Assembly: GCA_022376465.1 (NCBI GenBank)
Contig: JACDTU010000008.1
Coordinates: 124,001 to 188,000, forward strand
DNA: 64,000 nucleotides
From: Cubamyces lactineus
Taxonomy: Eukaryota; Basidiomycota; Agaricomycetes; Polyporales; Polyporaceae
Direction of reading: 5' to 3'
The notes beneath the pieces are model-generated. The model was not told the origin of the DNA, made no database searches, and was given only the letters and a program-made list of their open reading frames with translations. The translations under genes and the position numbers were made by a program. Below, one piece after another: positions 49,601 through 60,000 of this stretch (its first letter is position 1; each line of letters starts with the position of its first letter).

Positions 49601-50603
49601 TGTCGACGCGAAGGGAGAGCCTGTGGTCGGACCTTCGCGCCTCCCTACGGACTCGCCGACATCCCCATCCCTTTCTGACCAGAGAAAGGCCGAGCGCACG
49701 TACTCGCATCATCATTCGCACTCGAACACTACGGTTACTGCGCCGACACCGCCTGCGAACGTTCATCACTTCTCTCCATCGATATCAGGCATGACGCTTG
49801 GCCCTCGACATTCGCACTCGCGCTCGCGCTCACCGCCGTACCTCCCGACGCAGCGCAGTCCGCCTCATTCGTACACCTACTCCTCCCCGCGGCCCACCGT
49901 GGCGAACCTCCCGCCGCGCTTCCGTGCTGACCGCAACAGCCTCGCCTCGCCTGACCCTCGCACCCTGACACACAGCCACAGTCCCTTGCACGCTCATGCC
50001 CATGCCCATATGCAGGCGGACGCGGCGCAACTGCGCTCATCATCGCCTTTCCCATCCCATTCGTCCGGATCGGGCAGCGCTTCGCCCCCCATGTCGTGCG
50101 GAAGTTCGCAGTATGCCGCGTCATCCTCGCCACTGTCGACGTCTCCGCCTTCACCTGCACAGAGCGAGACCAAGGGTCCCGGCGGGACTACCGCACCAGC
50201 TGTGGTGAGTCCGCTGAGCGGATCTGTGCCGCTGTTCGAGATACCTATGCCGTCGCTAGACGAGCAGGTGAAGACTGATGAGGTGGCCACGCCGGTTCCG
50301 GCCCCGACGGCGAAACAAGAAGGGCAGGCACCCATTGTGGGCGTACCTGTCGCGGAGAAGGACGACGTCGCCGCCCTGGAGGAGTCTAGGCATGCGGAAG
50401 AGCCCTCGAAGCCACGGTCTGTCAAGGAGGTCGTTCCAGCCATGTCTATGGCCCCGTCGTCGGATGAGAAGACCCCTGGGACGGACAGTACCGTGGGGAC
50501 GGAGACAGGGCTTGAGATCGTGCCGTCATCGTCAACGCCCATCGCTGCTGCGTCTGAAACCGCCACTGCTGAACAGAAAGAAGAGGCGTCTGTGAAGCAT
50601 TAG
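46646..50603 (+). CDS. Cid1-type noncanonical poly(A)/poly(U) polymerase
   Basis: Nucleotidyltransferase that adds nucleotides to RNA 3' ends. The start MATTFASPTSSVHPSPRQQF leads to EDVRKLLERLIRTIEPDSRL and the catalytic LLSFGSSANGFSLKNSDMDL, with the DxD split from its Gly-Ser by an intron. The third acidic residue is in FGIACDIGFENRLALENTR. Then come VLFLKVWSKRRKINSPYKGT, LSSYGYVLLVIYFLVHVKNP and a PAP-associated domain (LLIDFFKFFSRDFAYNTGVA). The RNY-type end ARCVTKDGLYT precedes a single huge exon (from about 48250) encoding roughly 770 residues of Ser/Pro-rich disorder, including an Arg-Ser repeat block (about 49500-49565) and His/Ser-rich runs. It ends KEEASVKH. Whether it adds A or U cannot be told. 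Confidence 0.88.
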
Positions 50604-51535
50604 TATACCCTAAATCCGTTCTTACCCCGTCTATCCGGCGCGGAGCAAGTAGCCTCCATTGTTTCGCTGGTATCTGGACGCTCGTTGCCCATCGACAGTC
50701 CAGTTGGACTCAGGCAATGCCAAGAGCTGCAGCAACCCGGCCCCGCTGCCTCATCAACGTCATCGCCGACTTTCTCTCCTGTCTCTCAAGAAACCAAGGC
50801 CCACATTATCGCCTTCGTATATCCCACCAAGCACCTGTGATCGCATCCTCTTGTCTCTCTTGCTCCATCCTCGCATCAATACTGCAACAACAAACAAATC
50901 ATATATTGCATCGTCGACCATCCACCCATATTCAATGCGCGTTCGCGTCGCCAATATTGCTTTTCGCTGCCGCAACCGCTTGCACTCGTACATACGAATC
51001 CCACCACCACCGTCCATACATCCCATCAAGGCCCCTTCGCTATGTTACTGCTGTCTAATCCTCCGTCAACCCATCGCATCCTCAAGCCACGTCCCTCCCA
51101 TTCAGGAAGCGCTTGCGGGAGTCCGATGCCATCCCTCCCTCCGTGTCTCAGGACTTGGTATGCACCACTATATGCTTGCTCCCTCGTCCTCGTCGTCTCT
51201 TTGTCTCGTCAATACGTATGTACGTTCGGACTCGGACCGCACGAGCCTTCGTGCTCCTCCCATGGCCCTTCGTCTTCGTTCACGGTCCCAAATTTCTCCC
51301 GATTGCGCGCTGCTGCCTGCCGCGGTGTGTGTCACAGCACAGCGCGCGCGACCGACTTGGTGATACTGCCGCCGGTCGTCTGATCCGCTGCTTGTTTGAG
51401 TCTTGCATACGATGTACGAGTGTAGTATACTTATTGTGTATGCATTCCTGTGACATGCTTACCGACCGTGTGCCGGCCGTAAGGAAACAAATTTGGTCTG
51501 CAAGAAATCGTCTTGGTGCAAGACTCGCTCAGTGT

Positions 51536-51559
51536 TCCGATTCCACTTGTGGAATCGGA
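51536..51559. repeat. perfect inverted repeat, 11-bp arms, 2-nt loop
   Basis: TCCGATTCCAC, TT, then GTGGAATCGGA. The arms are exactly complementary, so transcripts could fold into a tight hairpin. It lies in the gene-free stretch about 900 bp after the Cid1-type stop. Confidence 0.8.
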
Positions 51560-53105
51560 TATCAATCTTGGTCGGGTCGAGTTGGTTACATAATCAAGGT
51601 ACGCTGGACATCGTGATAGGATCTCGGTTATATTATATAAACTGTACAGTTCTTGATGGCGGTAATATATACGGAGAGACAAGGTAGATGTTTCACTCCC
51701 TTGGTCTGTTGCAGTCTGTTGCTCGCACCACAGGTGACTGTCCATGTATTCTGTGGTAGCTCGCAGACGCAATGTATCGCTTTGTTCGTCAAAACGATGT
51801 TAATCCGACCTGTGTTCTTGTGGTATGACATGTATGTGGTTGGTGTTCTTGTGGTCGTAGTTGCATATGTGCACGACATTGTGGATCCTTCACCCTTCGG
51901 CAAGGTGTGGCATCGACGTCTCTCCCGGCGTAATTCTCGTGCTCGACATCTTGCTCTGGGTAGCGGCCGATGCAAACGACAAACTAACTATACGACGAAG
52001 GCATGCATTGCACGTCTTAACGTCTACTTGTGATACTGTCAGTTTGCATATTTCGTTTCACCAATCTGCAAATCGGTTTTCGTACGCACTCGTCCGCGCC
52101 GCATATGACTTTCATCATAATTTGCTCGTAATTGATGTGGAACATACTGATCTCATGGATATCGTATTCAGACATACCTATGGCGAGTGTAGTAAAGCTA
52201 TACATGTTCTGAAGTGACATGACAATTCATCGAGCGACTCTACAACTCCAACCCTCCTGCCTCCGGTACATGAACACCAAGTTTTGATGAGTTTTGTTGA
52301 CAGTTGGTGCTATGTTATCGGTTCCGCGAGCGTATACGATGGTCCATGTGCGCCGGTATGTGCCCATGTCATCCCCGGGCCTCTACAAGAGCTTCATACC
52401 GTTGACATGTCATCTATTGATATACTTAGTCCTTGTAGGCCTGATGGGATCCTCGATCTAGTGAGCGAGCGAACAGCCCAGAGGTGTGAAGCTGTTACTT
52501 TTCCGTTGTGAATCGTTATTTCTGACACAAACGCAGGCGACCACTGTTTATGAATTGTGATTGATTAAGACTGGGGGTTTGACGCATAATATGAAGGTGT
52601 TTGCAGCTGCTCAATCTTGCACGAAGACATCAGACGATGTTGCTGAGGACGTTGAGTTATGTCTGGTCGTAGTCGTATTGCTTAAGAGGGATTCGACCAG
52701 TTACGGCCATTGGAAGAGGAAATAAGTATCTTAACACAAGTTCGGAGAATATGTCAGGAAGTCAGGCTCTGTAGCTCTGCTACCAGCTTTGCGCGGGACG
52801 GACATCAACAATCCCAGTACTAACGTGTAAGATCAAGTACAAGAATTGTTACTGTGCCCTATATATACTGCTTTTGTCTCGCATCTAGGGTGTAGAACGT
52901 GTAATATATTTATATGTAGACAATGCGCACTCTGTCTCCATTCGAAGACCGTATCTGTCACCGTTTGGGATTCACAAAGCAGAGCTATGCCCGATGGAGT
53001 GAAAGGACGGAACAATGTAGTCTTCTCGGTCGAGTTCTTCACAAGTGGAATCGGATGCGCGGGTATTCCCGCGGCACTGACCTAGTTCGAGGGGCGTGAC
53101 GAAAG

Positions 53106-53153
53106 ACGCGACGTGACACGACGCGTACAAATGAATCGCGAACCGTCACGCGT
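53106..53153. promoter_or_regulatory. MCB-like (ACGCGT) cluster upstream of GEN1
   Basis: Two exact ACGCGT hexamers (53121-53126 and 53148-53153) and one ACGCGA (53106-53111) fall within 48 bp, about 170-220 bp upstream of the resolvase ATG. ACGCGT is the MluI cell-cycle box bound by MBF in fungi, typical of S-phase and DNA-repair genes. Confidence 0.45.
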
Positions 53154-53323
53154 AGCCGCCCAATGGTGGCGGGTTGAACCGTCACTCCCGCCGCTCCCTC
53201 GGCAAAGCCTGAGTAGTATCCTTACCCCACTACGACTTCGGGAACTTGGTCTTTGCGATCTGTGTCTCTTCACCTTGGCATAAACTTCTTGATTTAGTAC
53301 AGCACGGCTCTAACGCAGGTTTT

Positions 53324-56300
53324 ATGGGTGTTCCTGGTCTCTGGGAGGTGAGCGTGCAACTCTGAACTCCACGTGCATCATGCTGAAAAGCTAGGGGCGT
53401 CTCGTAGATACTGCGCCCAGCGGGAAAGCCGCGCTCGCTCACGCATCTCGCCGTCAAGGATGGCTTCGAGGCCAACCCGGACGGCAAACGCGGCTTTCGC
53501 GTCGGCATCGACGCTAGCATATGGTTCTACCATGCCACCTATGGCCGAGAGGGAGAGAACCCGGAACTGAGAACTCTGTTCTTCCGCTGTACTCGCCTCA
53601 TGAGCATGCCGTTCCTACCTCTGTTTGTCTTCGACGGCCCCAAACGTCCGGACGTCAAGCGCGGCAAACGGATCACAGGAAAGAACCATTGGATGGTCCA
53701 GGGCATGCAAGAAATTATCACTGCCTTCGGGTTCGAGTGGAGGATGGTGGGTGGCGCGGCCTTCGTACTGGGAAGCACGCTCACTCACCATGACCATGCT
53801 CCAGGCTCCTGGAGAGGCGGAAGCCGAGCTAGCGTATCTCAACCGCATCGGAGTGATTGACGCGGTCCTCTCAGATGATGTCGACACCTTCCTCTTTGGC
53901 GCCAAGACAGTCGTCCGCAAGTACGTACTACAACTCTCTGTCGCGACTGGTCACCCTAATCCTCTCGCAGCCCTAATGCCACGCTATCGGGAAACCGCGC
54001 ACATTCATTGAAAAACGCGGCCGGCAAAGATGACGGGAACCACTCAATGGTATATCGTTCCGAAGACATCCTGAACCACGAGGACATCAAGCTGACGCAG
54101 GGCGGGCTCATCCTCATTGGTATCTTGCGTGGAGGCGACTACTGTCAGGAGGGCCTCGATGGCTGTGGCGTAGCGATTGCGCATGGACTTGCGAAAGCTG
54201 GCTTTGGTGACTCCCTGCTCAACGCTGCTCGTACAATGTCACGCGATGACTTCGAAGAATTTCTCGACGAATGGCGTGACGAAATGCGCAAGGAGCTACG
54301 GACGAATGCTCGAGGGCACTTGCCACGCAAGAGCCCTAAGCTTGCTCGGAACATCCCTTCAGACTTTCCCAACATTGACGTCGTACTCGCGTATACCAAC
54401 CCGGTCACATCTGAAGCTAAAGGGCCAGGGCACAAGAACGCAGTCGTCAATTGGGACAAGGAGCCCGACCTGGGCAAGATTGCTGGCCTATGCGAGATGT
54501 ATTTCGAGTGGGGCATCAAAGAAATCATCATCAAGCGGTTTAGAACCGTGCTTTGGCCCTCCGCTGTGCTTCGGATTCTGCGCCGGGCAGTAATTCTGAA
54601 GGACAGGAAGGCTGCCCTGCTCACTTCGAGGAGTGCCGCTCAAGGGTCCTTAGTACCCTCGACACCCCGCAAGATCGGAAAGGAGCGCCGCGCACCTCCC
54701 GGCACGCCGTCCAGCATGATCACGAGGCATTTCTCCACGATGCGACTAGACTCCCCCCAGGCGTCCCGTCATGCCGCGCTCGACGAAGACGACGAGGACG
54801 AAGATGGTGAACGGCTCATAGTGAAGATCCATTCGTCCCGCCGACACGCGTCGACTGACAACATACTCGAGTATCGCCTCGAGATCGCCCCTGCGCAGCT
54901 CGTCCGGCTTTGCGAGGCCGGCGTCAAGGGCCTGCGCACCGCTCTACCCCCAGATTTGTCCGACTCAGATGACGACGGTGGCTCTGACGACGATGAAGGT
55001 GGCGGAGGAAAGAAAGGCAAGAAGAAGACTAAGACGCCTCCGCCTGACCCTGACAGCCACCTCAGGATTTGGCTGCCGGCATGCATGGTGGAGATCGTCG
55101 AGCCCGAGTTGGTGGAAGAGTTCGAGGGCATAGAGAGGAAGAAGGCGGAGAAGAAGGCGGCCAAAGCGGTCAAGTCTTCGGGTAAGTCTTCGGGGCCCAC
55201 TGGGGCGAGGAATCGCAAGAAGCTGCCCGCCATCGCTGTGGAAGAGGAAGAGTCTAGTTCGTCTCAATCCGATGTTGAGGACCAACGACAGAACAAGCCG
55301 AAGACCGCGCCCCCGGCGAAGCGATCAAGCCAACCCGCGAATAATACTAGAGCGGACGCTACCTCCAAGACCATGGATCAATTCTTTGCGGCGAAGAAAG
55401 CATCCACGGCTGCAGGCATGAAGACGAGCAAAGTGCCAGCCAGCACCGCTGCCAGAGTTGCAGACCTGTTCAAGGATGTCCCTTCGACTACTACCTCTCG
55501 AAGCAGAGTCACGTCTACCTTGGAGTCCTCGGATAACTCTGACGACGCCAGAGAGATCTCCAAACCTATGCGTCACTCTTCCACAAGTACCAAGGTGGCC
55601 GTCGCGTCCTCCACTACGATAGCCTCCCCACGAGCAGCTTCCAGTCGTATCCTCAACTTCTTAGAGACTCAGACTACGCAGACTGCGGCCGGACCGTCTA
55701 AGAGCCTATCGAAGCCGTCTGCACCTCCCGTCGCTGCCTTAGCATCCACGTCTTCGCCCCCGAAATCACGCGCTCTACGACCATTCCCGATGGACTTGAA
55801 TGATTTCTTCAACGACCCTCCGAAGTCTTCTCCGGCGGACGAGGACCTGTTCGCTACAGATCACACTTCATCACGTACCTCTTCTACCCACACGCGCGCC
55901 CGGTCGAACATCTCGTCGGATTCGGATTCTCGTCGCTCTGAGTTGCAGAAGTCCCCTCGCCGGTCTGAGAAGCACTCGTCTCCACGGAACACGCCGTCCA
56001 AGAAGACAAATGGCAATGCAGCTCTCAATGCGAGGCGGGAAGAGGAAGAGGAGTCTAGTTTCGACGATGACAGGCCACCATCCCCTTCCCCATATAAGAG
56101 TCGCGGAGCGACAACGCTGCTGAGTAGCCGTGCCACTTCCTCTGCGGCGATACGGCGAGAGGAAGAGGAGGAATCTGACCGTGCGCCTTCTCCGTCACCT
56201 ATGCGGAGGCGGATGTTGCCTACCTCAAAGCCTATGAACGGCACGCGCAAGCCACCGCCGCCTCTCCCGGCGAACTTGACTATCATCTCGATCTCCAGTG

Positions 56301-56482
56301 ATTCAGAAGACGACCCGCCTCCATCCCTCAAAGTAGCCCCTCTACAGCAAGCTAGAGCGAGGCTTGGGAAGCCTGCTCAGAAGCCGGCAAGCCTACCTGC
56401 GACGTCGGCACAACCTGCCCGCGCTGCACGGAAACCTCCTCCACGAACGTGCGACCCAGACGACGTGATTGATCTGACATGA
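53324..56482 (+). CDS. GEN1: GEN1/Yen1-type Holliday junction resolvase (XPG family)
   Basis: Structure-specific endonuclease of the Rad2/XPG superfamily that cuts Holliday junctions. Exon 1 (53324-53347) encodes MGVPGLWE, the conserved N-terminus. Exon 2 gives GFRVGIDASIWFYHATYGRE and PFLPLFVFDGPKRPDVKRGK; the next exon starts APGEAEAELAYLN and VIDAVLSDDVDTFLFGAKTV. These carry the N- and I-region acidic catalytic residues. A long last exon contains LTQGGLILIGILRGGDYCQE and GLDGCGVAIAHGLAKAG, the helix-two-turn-helix region. The C-terminal half, about 550 residues, is disordered and Ser/Asp-rich, with KTMDQFFAAKK (PIP-like), NLTIISISSDSEDD and a terminal CDPDDVIDLT that look like PCNA- and SUMO-interaction motifs. 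About 990 residues in all; three introns. Confidence 0.92.
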
Positions 56483-57046
56483 TTGTTGATCTTGTATACT
56501 TTTGTCTACAATGTTGTGTGTGTATCTATTTGAAACCGAGCGTTGAGTGACTGTAATGCGTGCGCACAATCAGATCAAGGGGCTTCCTTAGCCTTCCTAG
56601 CATACGGAGAATATGGACGGGATTTGGGAGGCCGCCTTTTCTATCAATCCTGGTGTCGAAGCCAGCAACTCCATACTGACCACACTGCGACCTTCTCAGC
56701 CTTGGCCACATCGACCTGCGGTTCCGCCGTATGTGAAGCCACGGTCGCACTCGACGATACGTCTTACATGATTATTCTGAAGCGTATTGCATAATACAAT
56801 GTTGTGCTACTGCTTATCCAATTCTGAGCGTCGCGTGAGTAGATGTGGTGAGACATAAGATGCGATGGTATGATGCGCTGAATGCTACAAATGCGTTTTT
56901 GTGGAGAGCCAGAAAGAGGGTGGAGGAGAACAGATGCGAGGGGCAGAATATGAGTGAAAGGTGAAGAGACCGTGAAGGCGTCCGTCCCGCGTCCATGCCG
57001 TCGTCGTCATGCGTCGTGCTGTCATACAGGACACACTGATGCGTGT
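56483..57046. other. intergenic between convergent GEN1 and TSC2
   Basis: 3' flanks of both genes. Short frames only (for example 56543-56794 plus and 56526-56750 minus). No repeats or RNA gene seen. Confidence 0.45.
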
Positions 57047-60000
57047 CTAGTAAGCCATCGAGAAGTCCCGGAAGCGTTGCTGTTCAGAGAGACTATCGTC
57101 GTTCCCCACTTCTGGCTTGTGCTCAGCGGCGACCATCTGGCCCCGGAAGCGCTTGATCGCCTCCAGGCGGGAACGCCAGTTGGTGATGACCTCTTCGCGC
57201 TTGGTATCCCCCTCCGTGTTCTGCCAGACGGCGACGAACCAATCGGAGAGGAGGCTCAGCTGCCGGACGAGCTGCGGGAGGTTCGTAGCGGAGATGAGCT
57301 TGAAGTCGCCGATGGGCGTGAACTCGACCATGCCCTGCGCGCGCTGCACGGTCACCTTGAAGTACTCGTGCTCGTGCAGGTTGTTGGAGAAGGCGGCTAT
57401 CGCGCCGCGCGAGTGCGGCTCAATCACGATGTTCACGAACTGGAACTGCGTCGAGAGCGTGTCGAACCGGTACGGTCGCCCCGAGTCGTTCCAGACGATC
57501 CGGACATAATCGTTCCCGATATGCGCTTTCTTGCTTGTGCAGTTGGGGTCGTCGCCGTTGGGCATGAGCGTCGCGGTGTGGAAGAGGATCTGCCCGATGT
57601 CGTCCCACCATGCGTAGGCATACTCGCCGTCCAAGTCCGGGTCGAGTCCGCCGTCGTAGACGTCGACCTGACCACGGAGGTTGATCAGCCTCCCGAGGCC
57701 CTCAAGGAACCGCGTGTAAGCAGGGGAGCCGTGGGTGTTCCGCAAGATCTCTGCCTCTGTCTGCTGTCCTGGCGCAACGTACATCACGCCGACCTTGTGC
57801 GTGTCAATTACAGGCATCCTGTCGAAGATACGGACGAAACTGTCGAGGCGTTGTGTATCTTTGACAAGATACCCCCTGTTGGCGGACTGTTTGTCCGGGT
57901 ACGCAGACAGCTGTAGGGCGAAGTAGCTTGGGTCGATCGACACGTCCTTCCGCCGTTGTGAGGGGGCGCTCCGACTCCACACATAGCCAGTGATAGGGTC
58001 TGGCCTAGGGGCATTGGACGAAGACTGCGCAGTAGTGCTGAGGGAGTCTTTGACGTCATCCTGCAAAGTAACCACGGTATCAAACGAGATTCATGCGATA
58101 ATGAGGGGGGACGCACCAGACTTGGGTTGCCTACGAACTGCGCCGTGGGATCTTCGTCGGGCACAGCCAACTCTCCGCCGTCTTCCCTGTCCATCATCAG
58201 AGTCGCCGAGATGGACACGAGGTCGGGGTCCACATCGCCCAGCGGAACCATGGGGACGTTCTCCGCGCGTACGAGGAACTTTGTCATTCCAGACGCTCGA
58301 CGCGACAAGACTTCGATCCAGCCGCGTCGGGCGAGTGCGCGGATGGTGACAACAGAGTTACCTAGGATCCACGTTTTCTCGCTGACGGCAGGCTCCGAGC
58401 TCTTCTGTTGAAGGTTGGGGTTCATGACGATCTCATCCAAGGTTGACCTGGCCGGCCGAGGGTCCGCACTGGCATATGTGTACCGCGCAAGCCAGTCGAA
58501 TGCGACTTCTGTGGGCGCATCGACTTCGGCTTGGCCGTCGTTCGCCAACAAGAGCTGTCGGACGATATAGCCGACGTGCCGGTGCCTGTCCGTGAGGTCA
58601 ACGGCGAGGAACCAGACGTAGACGATGTAGTACGACATGATCCGCACGTGCTGCGACAGCGCCCAGGAGATGGACGAGCCCTCCGCACGTTTGTGGTTCT
58701 CGAGGTACTTGAGGGCGACGACGAACACGCGCTTGTAGTCGTTCTCGGTGAAGTTGACGTACAGCGCGCGCTGCGAGCCGACGATGACGAGGAAGTCGAT
58801 GATGTGCACGGCCATCGCGGGGTTCGACATGATCTGCGAGAGCTTCTCCATGATGCGCGAGAGGTGTTTGGCCATCGACGGCTGCAGCTCGAACGCGGCA
58901 AGCGAGAGCGCGTGAAGGCAGCACTTCTGCGTCGACGGCTGCCCGTTGAGCCCGAGTAGAAATACTTCGACGAGGTGGTGAAGCTGCTGCGGATTGTCGA
59001 AACAACGCTTGTAGCTGATGAGGACGGTGAGCGTGTGGAACGCGAGTCCCTGTGCGTCGCGCGAGATGATGCCGTCTGGCCACCGCTCGACCTTGGTCGC
59101 GAGCGTGCCTTCAGTAATCCCCGAGCAGAGCGAGGCCAGCAGCTTGCCAATGACCACCCGCGACCGAGGGCCGCAGAACAGGTGCTTGTTGGAGAGCTGA
59201 GCCGGAAGATGACACAAGACGTAGGACAAAATCTCCCACTCCCGCTCCGACTCGATGACTTCCATGAGCTTGCTGAGGTAGAGCGACAGCGGCAGGACGT
59301 TCTCGTTGTGCCCGGGGTTAGACGGGTCGTACGAGGTGACGACTTCGCTGGAGACGTCCGATGCGGCGACTGAGAACGATAGGACTTCTGGAATGGCCCA
59401 CAGGGGCTCGCGCGGTTTTAACCTGAACATCGCTGTCGGCAACACTCGGGGAGGGACACGCGAGCGGCTCCTGCTCGCCTCCATCCGCGGGCCCCCGCGA
59501 CCTCGCGAAGGCCTCCTCCCGTCTCTCTCCTGCGGCGGCGCTGCCCTCGCACGCGCCTTCCGAATCTCATCGTCTCGCAGGGGGTCCTCGACCGTGTTCG
59601 GCCCTGGATCCGCGCGATTGATGAGGGAGGCAAGATGGGTGACGTTGCCGTCCTTGTCGTACTCCGTCGCGGTGTAGTACAGTCTGTGGTCCCTGTCCAC
59701 GCGGAGCCGCATCAGGAACTGGAGGACAGCGAGCCTCGCACGCACGCAGCCCGCGCCCGTGATAAGCTCGACGAGCTGCTTGAACACCTGCTTCGCGTGC
59801 CATAAGCTGCACTGCGCGCGAGCGTGCGGTGTGAACACGAGCTGGCTGAACGCGGCGACGAGCGCGATCACCGCCCCTACGGACTTTGGGAGCGCAGTCG
59901 GCGACTCGATTGCGGTGACGACGGGGGACGCTTCCACGGGTGCGGGCATGTCGTTGGTGGACCGCCGCGGTTTGGACTGGGAGCGCGAGGGCGCCCCGGA

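Larger units (their letters stand above)
50604..53323. other. 2.7-kb gene-free stretch
   Basis: Largest gap in the window. The first 700 bp are probably the 3' flank of the Cid1-type gene; a long plus-strand frame there (50659-51363) is Pro/Ser/His-rich without family resemblance. From about 51400 the base composition becomes more AT-rich, frames are short and random, and a strong hairpin occurs at 51536-51559. The last 220 bp hold the GEN1 promoter with ACGCGT boxes. No transposase, reverse transcriptase or tRNA signature was seen. Confidence 0.45.

Noticed and set aside
50659..51363. 235-codon plus-strand frame after the Cid1-type gene
   Set aside because: Pro/Ser/His-rich without domain, several other long frames overlap it, and it fits a 3' flank better.
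51812..51855. Direct repeat GTGTTCTTGTGGT, two copies 31 bp apart
   Set aside because: Short, isolated and without flanking structure, so no element can be inferred.
53050..53075. CGCGGG-TATT-CCCGCG inverted repeat before GEN1
   Set aside because: Arms are only 6 bp of pure GC; expected often by chance in GC-rich DNA.
56954..57916. 320-codon plus-strand frame opposite the tuberin RapGAP domain
   Set aside because: The minus strand encodes an intact, diagnostic RapGAP domain here; the sense frame is a codon-bias shadow.
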